In this document: positions 40,601 to 51,932 of the stretch, piece by piece
How positions within the stretch are numbered: position 1 is the first letter of the stretch
How the letters are laid out: each line of letters starts with the position of its first letter
Source of the DNA: Brachionus manjavacas
Taxonomy: Eukaryota; Rotifera; Eurotatoria; Ploima; Brachionidae
Length of the DNA stretch: 64,000 nt
Direction of reading: 5' to 3'
NCBI GenBank assembly: GCA_019054805.1
Contig: JAHQIY010000032.1
Span: forward strand, 248,001 to 312,000
Made by a program: the position numbers and the translations under genes
The notes under the pieces: generated by a model
What the model was told of the DNA's origin: nothing
Seen by the model: only the letters and a program-made list of their open reading frames with translations
Databases searched by the model: none

Positions 40601-43508
40601 TTAATATTTTCCTATTTTTTAACTTATATTATTTTTACTTTTATTCTATTCTATTTAACTTTATTTTGATTTTTATTTTATTTTTGTTTTTTAAAATCTG
40701 AAGGAGCTTAAGCTCGATACAGAAATACAAACAAAAAAATCTAAAATTAACACTTTTAACTCTAAAAAATGTTTTTAATAAGAACCAAAAATAATTGCTT
40801 TTGTTAAGTTCAGTACAAAAGAACAAAACAAAGTGTAAAAAAATTGAATAACTGTTTTTCTAAAATTTTAAAATAAGTTCTGTGAATGCAACATGGTGCA
40901 ACATTCAAAGTTGCATCAAATGTCAAAGTCTGCTAAACAGCACTTCACTCGACTAAATTCTGCAATTATAGCAGACCTTGATATTTGATGCAACTTTGAA
41001 TGCTACGCTGTTTTGCATTCTCATAACTAATTTTAAACTTTTAGAATAAAAGTTATAAAATCTGATATGATATGAGAATCAGATGAAGAAAAATAACCAA
41101 TTCGACTATTATTAGCCTTAAATTGCTCATTTCAAACATTTCGAATTTTTCAAACTTTTCTTTGAATGTGTTTGTTGAAGTTGCAGAAACGACAGCGTCT
41201 GGTAACTCATTCCATAAGGATGCTGCTCTGTTTTTGAAGAAGTTTCTTTTTGGCTTTGACAAGCAGAGTTGCTACTTGAGTATTGGTTTGTTTACGCAGA
41301 TTTATAGATGAGTGCTTCGCTTGAAACTGTGAAGGCTTGTAGATGAACAATTGCAATGACAATTTTGAAAAGTTGGATTGCAATCTCTCTTTTTCTTCTA
41401 CTTTCAAACTAAAAGATACCAATTTTTGATAATTTTGAGAGACAATTGACATTTCTGAGACCAGGCACTACTTGTTTAGCTCTACGTTGGACTTTTTCCA
41501 TACTTTTAATGTCTTTATTTTGCAAAGGATTCCAAGCAGCTGTACAGTATTCAAGATGCGGTTCCACAAACATAGTCTAGAGTCTTCTAAAGTTGTCCTT
41601 TTTCCAGACCTCAAAGGCATTTTTGAGTTGAGCAAGGACTCCATTTGACCTCTGGATTGTTTTTTCTATCTGCTCAGTCTATTCGAGCTTCCTATTTACC
41701 ATGATACCTAAATCTCTTTCCACAGGCGACTGTTCTAACACATGTTCGTGTGAAGCTTCTATTTCATAATGAAAGGTACTTGGGGATGCTTTTGGAGCCA
41801 AGTTGAATTTCTTTTGGTTTAACTTCATGTGCCAAGTGTAAGCCCAGTTAACTTTATTTTCAATATCTTTTTGAACAAGTTTTAGTATTTTATTCAAGTC
41901 TTAGCATTAATTGAATCATTCTAGAGAAGGTTTATTATCATTTCTTCACAATTAAATAATCTCTCAATTCTTATCCAAAAATACTTTATTTTAATTTTTA
42001 AATGATTTAAAAGCTTTTTAAAACACAAGAATTCATATTTAAAAAGTAGATGCTGTTGGGAATTAATCTAATAAAAATATTTAAAAATCTTTTAATTACG
42101 AATTGCAGAGATAAGTTTGCTGTCTTAAGCAAAAAGTTTACATGCATTTCGTACTTATTCCGGTATGTCGTTTATGAAAATGATAAACATTAATGGTGCA
42201 AGGACCGATCCTTGAGGCACACCACTAAGTACATTCAATCATTTTGAGGTAGATTTACCAACAGTTACTCTTTGCGCTCTATTTGCAAGAAAATCTTTGA
42301 GCCAGTTTGAGCCATTCTTTGGATTTTTACCTGAAAGGCCATAACATTCAAATTTGGCCAAAAGTAATTAATGTACCACACTGTCGAAAGCCTTGGCAAA
42401 GAACTTCAAGGAACACAATTAATGCTTGAAAACCTCGGTTTAGGGATTCAGTGATCAAGTTTTATAGATTAAGTGATAATTTCCAAACGATTAATAACTT
42501 GGCTTTTGATGATTTTTAAGAATATTTTTTTTAATTTTTAATTAAAAATTGCTAAAAAAATCCGATCACTATCCAAAGCTTACTAAACTTAGTATATTTT
42601 ATTAATGGCAACTTTTTTTTCGTTTAAATTTGAATTGTATAAAAAGATTACATATAATAGAAAAAATTGGTATACTCAATTTTTTATTCTTTTTTTCGCC
42701 GCTTCTCGAAAGTCATCGGTAACAGTGCGTTTTTTAGAAACAAATCTATCTAAACTATTTTTGTAGTAGTTGTGACATTTTAGCTGGTAGAATGGCAAAG
42801 TATTTAAATTCACATTTTAGCAGATAAATAAATAAGATAGTTGTTAGTTTTTTTTTTATCATCTTTTAATATTTTCCGATTTAATTACAAGGAAAAGAAA
42901 TAGACTTTTTAAAATAATTTAAATAAATTGGAGTAAAATTTATGATATTACTCATTAATTTTTGAAGACTTAACTTATTATTTTTCTTGAAGTATTTATG
43001 ATATTTAGCCTTAAATAAAAAATTAAAATTTTTGATCAAATCAACTCTGAAGCATTTTTAATAGAATAAAATATTTTTATTTTTAGATTTAGGAGCAAGT
43101 GTTCGAGCCTTAAAACAGTTACTTGAACATCCAACTACAATTCGTGATCCTGTTGAAGACTTGAGTAAAGCACAAATTCCAATACGAAAAAATATCAAAT
43201 TTGATAAATTGACTAAAAAACCTGTTAATCAGCCTTCAAATAAATTAACTCAAATCAACCAAGTTTTAGATGATTTACGAGAACAAAACACAACAACAGA
43301 GACCGATTTAATAAACGTGGTTTATAATGAACAAAACCCAGAATTTATGCGTGCCATAAAAATGTTAGATAGGGCCCAAAAAAAATATGATCAAATAAAA
43401 CAAGAGTCAATAGGACGTCTGTTTTCTCCTCGTGAAAAAAATAACATAAGATTCAATTTCGAACGGACTAGAACAGATCTTAATGAAAAGATAAGTGAAG
43501 AAAAATAA
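34603..43508 (+). CDS. XRRA1: XRRA1-like leucine-rich-repeat protein
   Basis: Eight phase-compatible exons: 34603-34723, 34783-34994, 35048-35436, 38901-39008, 39067-39128, 39235-39990, 40041-40280, 43087-43508 (about 769 residues; human XRRA1 is about 790). Leucine-rich repeats run from about residue 120: LVDINANENCLNFESF, LMSLDLSFNNLTPIDVAHLG, ILKNLKCLKLTGNNLTFLPD, LEELFLDQNQLKEED, LKRLYLNQNNITSIPNLK. After an acidic linker a last repeat follows: PFPELVYINLADNQIGEEDD, then NEVILYGNPIV and the conserved LIKQYLVERLGMNI. The Lys-rich region and C-terminus (GASVRALKQLLEHPTTI, then a coiled helix) match the vertebrate order. The family was named from a radiation-response screen and its molecular role is unclear. 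Introns 3 (3.5 kb) and 7 (2.8 kb) are expanded by mobile elements. Confidence 0.88.
36914..37272. mobile_element. Foldback element 2 (about 160-bp inverted arms)
   Basis: 36914-37073 and 37116-37272 are inverted copies with a spacer of about 40 bp. The inner arm (GGTACAAACTTTGTACCACC, CAAATTTAGTCTCTGCA) is nearly perfect; a few mismatches lie further out (TTTCAGCCGG versus TATCAAATGG). GGTACAAACTTTGTACC is itself a palindrome. The element is in intron 3 of the XRRA1-like gene. Its terminal part (ACTAAAAGT.TAAAAATAGTT) is shared with foldback element 3. Confidence 0.9.
37725..37985 (-). mobile_element. 3' end of a LINE (hairpin family) in XRRA1 intron 3
   Basis: On the minus strand the C-terminal residues FESRYVEYPTPLCNC (about 37985-37935) are followed by a 3' UTR and the terminal hairpin CTGAAGGAGCTTTAGCCCGG (37762-37743), then CACAGATAAAATAAATA. 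The same protein ending and hairpin occur on the plus strand at 40480-40740, so both are copies of one element. Confidence 0.75.
37990..38390. repeat. TTACGTAA-family repeat
   Basis: Left end ATAATTTACGTTAATTTACG, TAATTTGACAAACATTTACG; right end TCGTTAATTTCCGTAATTTG, ACAAACATTTACGCTAATTG. The two ends share GTAATTTGACAAACATTTACG in the same orientation. Related to the clusters at 7560, 14613 and 16474. Non-coding. Confidence 0.6.
40318..40740 (+). mobile_element. LINE 3' fragment with terminal hairpin
   Basis: An open frame encodes the C-terminus of a LINE protein: RLFELSERYVRAGLSHSVPL, FVRLVEEYNKGFESRNIEYP, TPLCNCY. A T-rich 3' UTR follows and the copy ends in the hairpin CTGAAGGAGCTTAAGCTCGA (40700-40719), then TACAGAAATACAAACAAAAAAA. 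The hairpin stem is GAGCT/AGCTC. Truncated at the 5' end; it sits in intron 7 of the XRRA1-like gene. Confidence 0.75.
40852..41052. mobile_element. Foldback element 3 (about 86-bp arms)
   Basis: 40852-40937 and 40966-41052 are imperfect inverted copies: the inner arms read ATTCAAAGTTGCATCAAAT and, inverted, ATTTGATGCAACTTTGAAT. The outer ends (CTAAAATTTTAAAATAAGTT, and on the other strand CTAAAAGTTTAAAATTAGTT) resemble those of foldback element 2, while the interiors differ. It is in intron 7 of the XRRA1-like gene, between two LINE fragments. Confidence 0.8.
41055..42485 (-). mobile_element. LINE remnant with reverse transcriptase, antisense in XRRA1 intron 7
   Basis: On the minus strand from 42485: FDSVVH, FECYGLSGKNPKNGSNWLKD, FLANRAQRVTVGK, LSGVPQGSVLAPLMFIIFIN, DIPE, CKLFA-stop-DSKLISAIRN, then (after an AT-rich interruption at about 41900-42100) the thumb, DIENKVNWAYTWHMKLNQKK and VERDLGIMVNRKLE, and the C-terminus NRAASLWNELPDAVVSATST, TFKEKFEKF. 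The first catalytic Asp of FADD is replaced by a stop. There are several other stops and frameshifts. Inactive. Confidence 0.85.
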
Positions 43509-43907
43509 ATACCAATTTTTCGGATCCTAATTTTTTTTTAAATAAAATAATTTAATTGTTAAATGTTAATAAAAATCTAGGTAATAAAAATCTAGTTTAT
43601 TTTTCTACAAAAAAATTTGAATAAAAAATTTAAAATCTACTTTAGTGATTTTTAGTTAGAAATTTATTTTCCAAAATTTAAAAATATATCTCAAGAAAAT
43701 TTAGCAAATTTTTAATTAGCATTCTCAAAAGTAATTATTAAACATGGTTTATCAGTATTTTTAAATTCAAAAATTTAAGGCAAATATAAACAATAAATGA
43801 CAAACGAAATTGAGACTTAATTTGAACTCACTTTATTTCATTGATTTTTAGATTCGTCACTCGAACTAATTTTTAAATTTGATTTATTTGAAATATCATC
43901 AATTTTT
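43509..43907. other. 3' flank of the XRRA1-like gene
   Basis: AT-rich; AATAAA-type polyadenylation hexamers (for example AAATAAAATAATTT at about 43540) follow the stop codon. No other feature. Confidence 0.35.
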
Positions 43908-44020
43908 ATTATTTATTTGTTTTCTGTACCGAGCTAGAGCTCCTTCAGAATAAATTAAAAAAAAAATAAAAATAAAAAAATGTAAAAAAAGTTAAAAAGA
44001 CATATATTGAAATAGGTTGT
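43908..44020 (-). mobile_element. LINE 3'-end hairpin, copy with AAATAA tail
   Basis: The minus strand reads CTGAAGGAGCTCTAGCTCGG then TACAGAAAACAAATAAATAA. It is the same terminal hairpin as at 37743, 40700 and 58315. No protein-coding part is recognisable next to it, so only the 3' end was inserted or the rest has decayed. Confidence 0.65.
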
Positions 44021-46580
44021 TACATGTGACAGAAGTTTACATAGTTGAAGCTTCATGAAAAAAATTATTGAGACAAAAATCTCTAAAATATTAGAACGTG
44101 TGCTTTAGTTACAGCATAACCAAAGTAATTAAGGATAAGAGGGAAGAAAAGTATTCGCACTTTTTAAGTGGTGTTAAGACACAGGTCTTAACACTAGTAC
44201 CAAGTTTTTTCAAAAAAGCAATATTCTGAGAGATGTGGTTAGGTCTGAAAATAGACGAGTAAAACATAATAGCTGGTTTCCAAGAAAAAAATTAAAATTC
44301 AAAAAAAAATCTATCAAAAATTTAAAATAAATTGAAATCGTCGATTCTAGAGGGAAAGCTTTCGATCGAAAAAATCTATTCATTTAAGTTTTGGGTAAAA
44401 TAAAAAATCAGTAATAAATTCAATTGCATGTTTTTAATCAAAAAGATACCCGTCACATTTCCTTTTTTCTTAATTAACTAATCTCTCAATTAAGTCCCTG
44501 AATAACTCTGGTTAGAGAACAGGCAGATTATTACACATATTTCCTCAAATTATTAAAATTTTTATTTTAAAAAAAGAATAAAGAAATAAATCAAAACAAT
44601 TAAAAAATTTAAAACATTTTTATTAAGTGTGGTTAAACCAATATTTAGATTAGAAAAATTACAAAAATGTAATATTATAATTTATGTATTTTAAGAAGAT
44701 TATCTTAAAAAATATTAACAATTTCTATATATAATTAAAAAAATTGTTTGAATTTAAGTTAAAAAATACTTCAGAAATTTTCTAATTTAAAAAGATCAGA
44801 TGCTAGATGATTAATAACGTCAGCATCTGAATTTTTTGACATTGAATTGCTCTACTCATTAAAAAATTTTCATTAGTGCTAATAAAGAAAAAGTTGAATA
44901 TCTAAGATTTTTCACATATTTTTTTAGCTTTAATTACTTAAATGATAATATTTTATTATTTATTTTTTCAATTTTTCAATTTTTTTTAATTTCGAGAATC
45001 AAAAATTGTAAAAAGTTAATTCGGTAAAAATAACTTCAACAGTCTTAAGATGGAACAACTTGTTAAAGTTGGTGAATCTAAATCTAGCTCTTTAGAATAT
45101 TTAAATTAATGATAACTTTTGTTTGAGGTAAATTTGTTATTATCTAAAAATCGAAGATTTTCATTCATATCGCTTATATTCAATTTAAAATTTAATAAAT
45201 GTGTTATTTTGCATTAAAATTCGTTTACCTACAAATTTTACAAGTAATAATTAAATGAGGACTCTTTGGCGTTTTTTTCGCAAAAATTTAAAAAATTGAT
45301 ATTAAACATTAGAACCTAAAAATTAAAATTAATGAGATAAACAACATTAATCTTCTCTTTAATTTATTCACAATTTAAATGTATTAAAAAAATTTAAAAA
45401 TTTAAGATTTCCATTTATTTCTTAATAAGAACAATTTTATTAATCTTGCACATTTCTTAAATAAATTTTTTCTTTATTTTGTTTGATAAAATATCTTACG
45501 AGAAAATATAAAATATCTTAAGCAACCCTTACGAATAAAAATTTTTTTACAATTTTTTGAGATAAGAAACTGGTCTTATTTCTAATCTTATCTTATAAAA
45601 TCTTATAAGATCCATTTTAAGATTCATCTCTTGTGCTCAGTGCAATTCAATGATTTCATGCGTTTAACAAGTCGCTTGTATTTAACAAAGTGCAAATATT
45701 AGACATTAATATGAAATAAAGAAGATGAAACTTTGAAATTTATTATTATTTTTATCAAGAATCTTGACGATCCTACAAAAGTTGAATATAGACAATATAT
45801 CAACTAGAACTGATCACTTATTCGATAAATTCGTTGCCAAACGCCAATCTCATGTTCAAATCATCAACGACCTAAATGACTCTTGTAACATCACCCATCC
45901 AACTGGACCCCTTCTGAAAAATTTAAAAGATCACAACTATATCTCTTTTTCTTCATAAAAATCGAAAAAAATTGAAATCAAATTTATTTTATATTTTTTT
46001 CTATTTTGAATAATTTTAATTATGTTTAGACTTATTATGCTAGTATTCAGCGCAAATCTGCCATGTGACTTAACTAACAAATTCTCAGTTAAAAAGAAAA
46101 AGTTAAAACAATTTTGTCGAACATTTATTAGACTCTGTTTTTCAAAAAACTTTGTTTTTTCATTTCATCAAAAACTATTTAGCACGGGGCTGAAAGGGAG
46201 GTTAACCACCATTCCAAACTGTCCGGGATTTTATCCAAACTATTATTTTAAAGAAAAAAAAAATATTTTAATCAGCTTTTAAATAAGTTTTTAGGTTTTT
46301 AACATTAAGTTAAAATTTAGCTTTTATTCAAAATTTTTAAAATGTTTAATTTAAAAAATAAAAAATCTACAAACTTTTCGTTTTCAATTAATATTATCAA
46401 AGTTATCTGAAAAAAAAGAATATTTTTTAAAATCTGAGACGGTCGTTATCAACATCGGAAATATCGAAAAAAAAAAAATAAAACAAAAAAAATCAAAAAA
46501 AAAACATAAATTTCAATTAAATTGATTGTATTTAATAACAATTGATTAAAATTTTTTTCTTGCAATTTTGCATTTCAACT
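44021..46580. other. Gene-poor stretch with one coding-like fragment
   Basis: 45764-45958 (+) encodes RTDHLFDKFVAKRQSHVQII, NDLNDSCNITHPTGPLLKNL, KDHNY, which reads like a real protein end, possibly a retroelement C-terminus; I cannot assign it. 46022-46282 (+) is open with LKGRLTTIPNCPGFYPNYYF, equally unassigned. The rest is featureless AT-rich sequence. Confidence 0.35.
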
Positions 46581-49500
46581 CTAATCCAATGGTATGAGCA
46601 TAACTCTGACCAAAGAGGGCTTTGCTTTTGCTAGATTACTTGCAAGAGAATTTAATTTTGAAGGCAGCGAGCTGGTCTTATTCAGATCGGTTTGCTGATC
46701 TAAAATCTCAAAATCGATCAAAAACTTGGACTGGTCGTCAAAATTGTTCAGAACTTCGTCAGTTGCTTTGACCAGCGCTCCTTTCACTTTCAAAAATAGC
46801 TCATAATCAAAATTTCCAGATAAGATTCTTTCGTGCAGTCTTATCGACTGCTTTAGGTTTGTGAGGCTTTTTTCTTCGTCACTCTCGCACCCGCTCTCCG
46901 AGCCGGCCATCTTCTCATTTTTTTCCTCAATGCTTTTTAAATTTTTGACAAATGTGGCAAATACACTCAAGAGTTTGCTGAGCAAAAAGCTGCTTTTGGA
47001 ATCAGTTAAAAAAATGGCCGAAAAGTAAGACTGGTCGTTGAATGTGACAAAAATGGTCAGCTTGGGTTTTATCTGGATATTGTGAGCCATGTTGTAGCAT
47101 CGTATGCCGTCAGCGCCTCCGCACAAAGTGATCATGTCTTCTTTGCTCAGCCTGAGCACATCGTTGGACGTGTAGTTGGAAAAAACGCCCAGTAGATTAA
47201 AAAATCTGTTCTGAATGAGCCACTCTTGGACATACTTGTTGGAGCAGTCGTAAGGCAACGGGCACGACTGGGCCGTGTTCGTGTAGTCCAATTGCGCCAA
47301 ATTGTGCCCAGAAACCAGCTGAGATTGCTGCTGGTGCAAACTTATCATGGGAGATATTGGCGATGCTGGCGACGACGTACACGACGAAGTGGATGCTGAA
47401 GAGGACGAGGAGGCCAGCGATGACATGTTGTTGAATGTGGTGTTGAAAATTTGCGGCGAGCTAACTGTGGACAATGCAAGGCCAGTTTTTTGCATTTTGC
47501 TGGGCTTGAAATTTTGGTAATTACTTGGCGAATTGAACGACGACGTTCTCTTCATTCGGTGGTAGCCGTAGTCATGATTTTGAATGGAGTTTGTTGACCC
47601 AGTGCTAGCTTGATTCATGTGCTGGTAGCAGTTGTCCAAATAGAGTGCGTTGTTGCTTTCATTTTGAGTTGTTGACATGGAGGTGTCCAGCGACGAGTAG
47701 TGACTCGCGTATTGACTTTGGCTCATGTTGTTCATGAATTCAATGTTGCCGTTCAGATTCATGCTTGGATAGGCTGGATTTTGTGCAAATGGCGCATTGT
47801 TGGTCGCATGTGACTGAGAGAAAGCGTTGCTGCTGATTGAGAAGTCCGCGTTTGGCACATAGTGGGGGTGGTGCGCTTGGTAGTTGTTGTCCATGTGAGG
47901 CGCATTTATCTCTGTCGTCGGCTGATTTGGCTCTTTGACAAACGGAAGCAGCGAATAGAGCCAGTCGTATGAGCAATTGTTCAAGAGAGTTATTTTGTTA
48001 GAGGGCTGGTAGCGTTTTCTCAGATCGGGCGGGTTCAGTCGGTCTATTTTGGACCTGTCCGTTTTGAGTTTTCGCTGAGCCCCCTTTAGTCTGAATAGCT
48101 GAATGCGGCAATACGATCCGCACAAGTGCTTTACCTCGTTGAACTCGAGCCATTGCTTGCAGTTGGTTGATGCTGTTGCTGTTGTTGCTGTTGTTGCTGC
48201 TCCTGCTGCTGCTGTTGGAGTCGGCGTGCCCATCGATCTGTTGGAATCCAAGTCGTCTTTTATGAACTTAATGCTGTTTGGTGAAGATGTGGAGTTGGGC
48301 GGCGAAAGAATGGAGCCGATCGAATTCGATGCAGACGAACCCAGAGAACTGTGGCTCGAGTTGAAACCAAGTATTTCGTTGTTATAGGTGATTTTGGCAT
48401 TTTGCACCGCTATTTCATAGGTGTCGATTTGGAACCTCATGTGGATGCCTTTTTCGCCGCCGTGTTTGTGTGGCGCGAATGCGGTGCTTGTGCAGTTGCA
48501 GCGAAAGAAAATGTTCGCTCCTGTTCGCCCGTTCCACAGAATTTCTGCCGCGTTTGTGTACGCATCGGACATGCGCACCTCAACAATTCCATAGCTCGAA
48601 TTCGAGTCGATCTCCAGCATTCTCATGTTAGGATATTCTTTCTCCCACTTCAACAAAATAAAAATGTTCAAATATTTATTAAATTAAGGTGGCTTTTTTT
48701 GTTTTTCAAACAATTTTGAAGGTATGAGACTTACAAGCATGGCAAAATGACCATGATCAAATTTTCTACTAATAAGCATTTTATTTGAGATTGTAAAAAA
48801 TTTTTAAAAAAATTTGTTAATTTTTTTTTTACACATATCTTTATTAAGAGTACAATGACGCAATTTGTCAAATTCACAATTAAAAAAAATGTATTTGAGG
48901 CAATAATTTGACTTTTTTTTTTTTTGATAAAAAAGGCACAGTAAAATTTTTTGATCATATTTCAGATTTAAAAAATGATTAAAAAATTTTAAACACACAA
49001 AACTTTATAAGAAGGATTTTAATTTATAAAAATGTAATGAAATCTAATTGTGAATTTAAAACGATTTGATCAATTTTAAAATCTAAATATCTAAATTTTA
49101 CTTTGCCTAAAAAAAATTACTAATATCTTAATGTATAATTAATATTGAGTGTATTTGGAAAATATTTAAAAAAGGTTAGGATAAAAAAATGTGTAAAAAG
49201 TAAATGTTCTTTGACATTTAAAAAAAAAAATTTTCTTTTTAGCAAAAAATCAAACTTTACAAATTTGAAGTTAAGAAGAAAAAAAGAGATTTCTATAGTA
49301 TACCGTAAGTACTGGTATCATCTACACATGGTCACTTAGTTTTTTTAAACAGGGTATTCAACTGGTTGAATAGCTTAATTTTGTCTGTGATTGAAGCAAA
49401 TACTGTAAATAATTTTAAAGCTGGTTTAGATGGATGGCTGTTAATTAACAATCAAAATTTTAATTGAAACTTTTTTATGTAACAATTAAGAACATGTCAT

Positions 49501-51932
49501 CTCTTTATAATAATTATATATTTATAGATTGTTAATAAATTAAGTAAGCTATGTAACATAATAAGAAAGTCACAATTTTTTGACACTCGAAATCACATTT
49601 TAATATGATTACCTTTTTCTATTATTCATATTTAAATATGATCTGATAAAAGTATAAAATACAAATTCTAACTCCTTGTTCAAATTCTACTGCCAAAATT
49701 CCTTTACTAAATTTTTTATCTAAAAGAATTTACAAACTTGAAAATTCAGAAAATAATTTTGGAGGAAATTTTAATATTTTCTATTTTATTTTTAATTTTA
49801 AAACTTAAATTTAAATTTATTTAATAATTTATTTAATCTACACAAATAAAATTTAAATTTAATGCACAATATTGACGTAGGCTTGATTCTATTGATACAT
49901 CAAATGTATCTTCTATTATTTGAGAATTATTTTTGGCATTGTAGATGATTTTATTTCTGCTTTTTACTTTTTTCTAAAATTAGCAATTTCTTTAGAAAAA
50001 AACCCTCTCAAAATTGTGTAAATACCAAAAGTGGCCTTTTTTTTTCAATTTGTGGCGAGCTTTATTTTATCATACACTTTAGATACATACAAAAATAAAA
50101 ATTTAAAAAGATGCTTTTAAGTAATTTTAAACAATTAAATCCTGTTTTTATGTCGTTGTGAAGTTCAGTATAGATTGAATAATTAGAACAAAAATATTTC
50201 CATTCTTGATAAATTAAAATAGCAGATAAAAAAATATTAAAATAATTTTTTTATAATTCCAACTTGTTTTATGAATGACTGGCGACTAATAATTCTGCAT
50301 TTCTCAAAATTAACAATAATCTTATATGACTCTCTAGGTTTAAACAGCACCACTTATTATCAGAAGGAATTTTTTATCATATGTCAAAAAGACTTTATTA
50401 TTCGCTGGATAGAACAGGGCTGCGTGCAAGGCTGATACTTTTTCAGCAACAGAATTGTAAATTTGATTAAAAAAATTTTAAAGCCAAGTAAAACAGACTT
50501 TGGATAGACTAAAACATTGCTTTTTGTCAGGAAAAAACCGAACTTAACCTAAAAGCATTACAATTTTTATTTTTTATAAGTATTTTAATTGAATGATTTA
50601 ATAAAAAAATTAAAGATTTTTTTTTTGGTTAAAAAGAAAGTATAAAACAGTATGTTGCACTATGACTAAATTTATTTGCTATATTAGCTCACATCTAGTC
50701 TTAATTTTAAGCCCGTGTCCTTGGCACAAACTCATGGGTGTAAATGATTCCATTCTCAGTGCTAGCAGAGATGTATTTTAGTTAATACAGTAACTATATA
50801 ATTTATTATAGAACACAACAGTTATTTAATAAATTATTTAAAAGTTACTTGTGTTTATCATTCTTTAACCCGTCTTACAGATATGAGAATATTTTTATCT
50901 TTAAAACCTAATATCTTCTACTATAACTATTCAATTTTTGCTGAAATAAATTTTGTGCATTTTGATTACTTGTTGATAGTACTTCTGAATGATTCACCTC
51001 ATAGAGATCTAGTGTGAGAAATCGAACCTTTGATTGAAAATTTTTTTATTTTAATAAACGAGATTTGATAAGTTTTGAATGCCTATTAACAAAAATATTA
51101 ATTATCCTGTTGAATGATTAGTACCCGAAAAAGAATTCTAAAATTTTAATTTCTAAATTTTTTTAATTTTACTTAGAAACACCTTCAATTTGATTAAAAA
51201 AAAAATTCAAATACATTATTTAAAAATTAATACCTCTTTGATCTCATCTTGTTCCATTTCTTGAAGTTTGCGGTCCCAAAAGCACACTCTGACCACACTT
51301 AGATAAACCAGAGAATTGTGCGCATTCAAATCTAAATGCAAATTTTGATTATTGCCGCAATTCTCTTGACGAGGTAGCTTATCATTCAACTCATGTTCAT
51401 TTGTGTCACGAACAATTTGATTTAGCGTAGTGCCATTCGATTGACTGCTCAAAAGATAGCCGCTTTCAATTGATTTTGTATCTAAATTAATGAACGGCTT
51501 TATGTCTTCGTTTTGGTATGCAAAGTTCTGCTCCATTTGAGAGCTCTGATTCATTTGAGGTGCTTCATTGTTCGAGAGCTTGAGCTCATAGTTTTGACCT
51601 TGATTCAAATAAGTTAGCGTATCTTCATTGACCTTAACAGCTGGCGAAGTCGGCGCCATCAACACAAATTGAAATTTATTCATATTGAGCATATAGTCAG
51701 GTGATAACTTGACATTGCAGTTTGCCTTGTGCTTTTGAAAGCTATTCAACGAGGCGAAGTGGTTGGGTCTGGCTGGCTGGCTCAAATATCTGTCCATGTA
51801 ATCCGACTCGTCTGTTTTGACTATCTGGTGGTTGACGTCCACATCGCCTATCAAACAGTCGTATTGATTTTGTACATTTGCAGCCGCATTGGCACTATTC
51901 ACATCTATCATTTTTTCAGTAGTGTAGATCAT
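46581..51932 (-). CDS. Grainyhead/CP2-family transcription factor (TFCP2/UBP1-like)
   Basis: Two exons in phase 0: 51932-51234 and 48647-46581 (about 921 residues; vertebrate TFCP2/UBP1 are about 500-540). The first exon has a long N-terminal region and the start of the CP2 DNA-binding fold: FQFVLMAPTSPAVKVNEDTL, TYLNQGQNYELKL, VVRVCFWDRKLQEMEQDEI. The second continues WEKEYPNMRMLEIDSNSSYG, IFFRCNCTSTAFAPHKHGGE, KGIHMRFQIDTY, then an 80-residue Ser/Thr/Ala insert, then CRIQLFRLKGAQRKLKTDRS and KRYQPSNKITLL. After a Ser/Asn/Gln-rich linker there is a SAM-like domain (VQEWLIQNRFFNLLGVFSNY, LRLSKEDMITLCGGADGIRC) and a C-terminal oligomerisation region. The SAM-like domain and CP2 sequence place it in the LSF/CP2 branch rather than the Grainyhead branch. 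Expected to bind DNA as an oligomer. Confidence 0.9.
48175..48235 (-). repeat. GCN-type trinucleotide run inside the CP2 insert
   Basis: GCTGTTGTTGCT/GCTGCTGCTGTTGG-type trinucleotides code an Ala/Thr run (TPTPTAAAGAATTATTATAS). It is part of the low-complexity insert splitting the DNA-binding domain and is locally GC-rich. Confidence 0.8.
48648..51233 (-). other. Intron of the CP2-family gene
   Basis: 2.6-kb intron with donor GAG|GTATTA (51233) and acceptor GTTGAAG|TGG (48648). It is AT-rich and contains the plus-strand LINE scrap at 49353-49460; no other feature. Confidence 0.6.
49353..49460 (+). mobile_element. LINE C-terminal scrap in the CP2 intron
   Basis: Encodes VFNWLNSLILSVIEANTVNN and FKAGLDGWLLINN, the usual last residues of LINE reverse transcriptase proteins (V.NWN.LP..VV.A.TV..FK..LD). 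Antisense to the host gene. Heavily truncated. Confidence 0.65.
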
